IMG/VR virus record: IMGVR_UViG_3300020428_000109
Coordinates: 1 to 22,018 of that record
Length of the DNA stretch: 22,018 nucleotides
Source of the DNA: a virus
Reading direction: 5' to 3' (one strand)
The position numbers were made by a program, and so were the translations under genes. Each line of letters opens with the position of its first letter. Within the stretch, counting starts at the first letter, position 1. A model generated the notes under the pieces. That model saw only the letters and a list, made by a program, of their open reading frames with translations. It was not told the DNA's origin and did no database searches. This document shows positions 21,179 to 22,018 of this stretch, in pieces.

Positions 21179-21692
21179 ATTCTTTCTCTTCAAATGTGGT
21201 GGATGGAAGAACGAATACTGGATTGTTGACGAACACAGTCTACAGGATGTACCAAAACCACGAGAGATGATTATCAAATTCTCTCAAGTTGAGAAAGTTA
21301 GAGATTATGTCATAGGGCAGAATAAGAACAATCTGCCTATCGTTGATAGGTGTCGAGATAGGACAGGGTGGCACACACCCGAAGGCCGTGAACGTATACG
21401 ACAGGCAAAGTTAGGTAGTAAACACCCTCACGCCGATGGCCTGACCGAAGACCACAGACGCAAGATATCCGCCACAATGACAGGTACACGCCGTGGGGAG
21501 TTCAATCCCATGTATGGGCGGAAACATAGTCCAGAAACAGTCGCCAAGATTCGCCAGAAGGCGTATGAGCGCCCTAAAATGCGATGGTGTGTTGAACCAT
21601 CTGGTAAAGCTCACCTAGTTAGGGCGGATGGCGTCATCCCAGAAGAGTGGCAATGGGGTAGATTCTATGACAAATACCGCCCTGTTGACTAA
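21162..21692 (+). CDS. NUMOD3-type DNA-binding protein without visible nuclease domain
   Basis: A 176-residue basic protein. Two NUMOD3-like modules are visible: TPEGRERIRQAKLGSKHP near residues 72-89, and LTEDHRRKISATMTGTRRG then NPMYGRKHSPETVAKIRQK near residues 94-131. NUMOD3 is the modular DNA-binding element of phage homing endonucleases of the GIY-YIG and HNH types. The C-terminal WCVEPSGKAHLV...VIPEEWQWGRF is the 'G..iPe.W..GR' ending common in that group. No GIY-YIG or HNH catalytic domain is found in the N-terminal 70 residues. It may be a degraded homing endonuclease, a standalone DNA-binding protein or the other half of a split enzyme. It overlaps the previous gene by 17 bases and is followed by a large stem-loop. 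Confidence 0.65.
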   Translation: MERASRFFLFKCGGWKNEYWIVDEHSLQDVPKPREMIIKFSQVEKVRDYVIGQNKNNLPIVDRCRDRTGWHTPEGRERIRQAKLGSKHPHADGLTEDHRRKISATMTGTRRGEFNPMYGRKHSPETVAKIRQKAYERPKMRWCVEPSGKAHLVRADGVIPEEWQWGRFYDKYRPVD

Positions 21693-21696
21693 GCCC

Positions 21697-21751
21697 TTGA
21701 TTCATAAGGGAAAAGAAATTTCAATTATTTTCGCTTTTCCTTATAAATCAA
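21697..21751 (+). terminator. Large stem-loop, probable transcript end
   Basis: Arms 21697-21715 and 21734-21751 pair over 17 base pairs with one C-A mismatch and one bulged G, around an 18-base loop that ends in TTTTCG. The stem starts four bases after the stop of the NUMOD3 gene and sits before the promoter at 21775, where a transcription unit should end. The stem is AT-rich and no T-run follows the second arm, so it may stabilise the 3' end or work with a factor instead of acting as a simple intrinsic terminator. The right arm also contains TATAAATC, one base from the late promoter consensus. Confidence 0.5.
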
Positions 21752-21774
21752 TGACTTACGAAGGCGGCTTTCTC

Positions 21775-21803
21775 TTGACATTTGCTTGGAAGTATGTCAT
21801 GAT
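21775..21803 (+). promoter_or_regulatory. Possible sigma70-type promoter
   Basis: TTGACA at 21775-21780 is followed after 17 bases by CATGAT (21798-21803, 4 of 6 matches). Another -10-like TATGTA at 21807 is too far. It lies in the 145-base gap after the stem-loop and would start transcription near 21810, leaving a leader of about 28 bases with GAGAGAAAAG before ATG 21838. The CTTGACAT box matches those at 5930 and 18354. Confidence 0.5.
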
Positions 21804-21837
21804 CACTATGTAATTAATTGAGAAATGAGAGAAAAGT

Positions 21838-22018
21838 ATGATTGATTTTGTTGCTGCAAAGAATGGTGGTTTAGAGTTCATTACTATTTGTGATACTCAT
21901 ATTTTTGGTGCTACTCTTGAAGAGTGTGCTGAAATTATCGCAAAACAAGGACTCGCCAATCGCGTGATGGGTTCTTCTTCAATGGACTTTGCTGATGAGT
22001 ATGGTTTTGAGACCGCTG
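21838..22018 (+). CDS. Start of a small unknown protein, cut by the window end
   Basis: Sixty codons are visible from ATG 21838 without a stop. The encoded sequence starts MIDFVAAKNGGLEFITICDT, then HIFGATLEECAEIIAKQGL, and goes on to a Ser-rich turn and DFADEYGFETA. It looks like a small mixed alpha/beta protein and I do not recognise a domain. It has its own promoter-like box upstream and a GAGAG ribosome binding site, so it is probably the first gene of an early unit. The 3' end lies outside the window. Confidence 0.6.
   Translation, partial: MIDFVAAKNGGLEFITICDTHIFGATLEECAEIIAKQGLANRVMGSSSMDFADEYGFETA

Noticed and set aside
1-22018. tRNA genes, CRISPR arrays, insertion sequences and attachment sites
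   Set aside because: No cloverleaf-sized gap, no regularly spaced repeats, no transposase or integrase and no terminal inverted repeats were found.

Overview
The window is a densely packed stretch of a tailed-phage genome of the T4-like (myovirus) group. The gene set points to a marine virus related to T4-like cyanophages and SAR11/alphaproteobacterial phages. Diagnostic genes are a gp61-type primase, a T4-type RNase H, class Ia ribonucleotide reductase NrdA/NrdB with a glutaredoxin, dCMP deaminase and ThyX. T4-type late promoters (TATAAATA) and several conserved uncharacterised families of marine T4-like phages agree with this. All genes read on the + strand, nearly every junction is an overlap or a gap of a few bases, and no gene-free stretch exceeds about 150 bases. 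Host and species cannot be fixed from the sequence. I see no tRNA, CRISPR array, insertion sequence or integrase.

Layout. (1) About 1-5000 is a virion/late block: a lysine-rich protein, a TATAAATA late promoter, a 605-residue repeat-bearing structural protein, a 148-residue virion-like protein, then three compact conserved proteins, the last a coiled-coil protein with a C-terminal membrane anchor. (2) 5006-5947 is a glycosyltransferase-like gene. (3) 5966-7304 holds primase gp61, behind a possible sigma70 promoter, and a small membrane protein. (4) 7314-13308 is the deoxynucleotide block: ThyX, an SGNH-like protein with a Cys at the nucleophile position, NrdA without an ATP cone, a QueC-like PP-loop enzyme, glutaredoxin, NrdB, a zinc ribbon protein, a small membrane protein and dCMP deaminase. 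(5) 13290-15467 holds an Fe(II)/2OG-oxygenase-like protein, a SAM methyltransferase, an unknown protein, a small basic protein and a GIY-YIG-like protein; several start at GTG or TTG. (6) 15460-18348 holds an unknown protein, a large coiled-coil membrane protein, a second SGNH-like protein and a WYL_2-like protein. (7) 18410-21692 starts from a sigma70-like promoter: a basic conserved protein, an unknown protein, RNase H, a second TATAAATA promoter, a DUF6433-like protein, a small conserved protein and a NUMOD3 protein without a visible nuclease domain. A strong stem-loop ends this unit and another sigma70-like promoter drives the last, truncated gene.

How it works together. NrdA/NrdB reduce ribonucleotides with electrons supplied by the glutaredoxin; dCMP deaminase makes dUMP and ThyX makes dTMP. 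Primase and RNase H serve lagging-strand synthesis. The most intriguing part is the group of enzyme genes that T4's core does not explain: the QueC-like protein inside the nrd block, and the oxygenase-like, methyltransferase and unknown genes after dCMP deaminase. They could modify bases or nucleotides, but that is inference.
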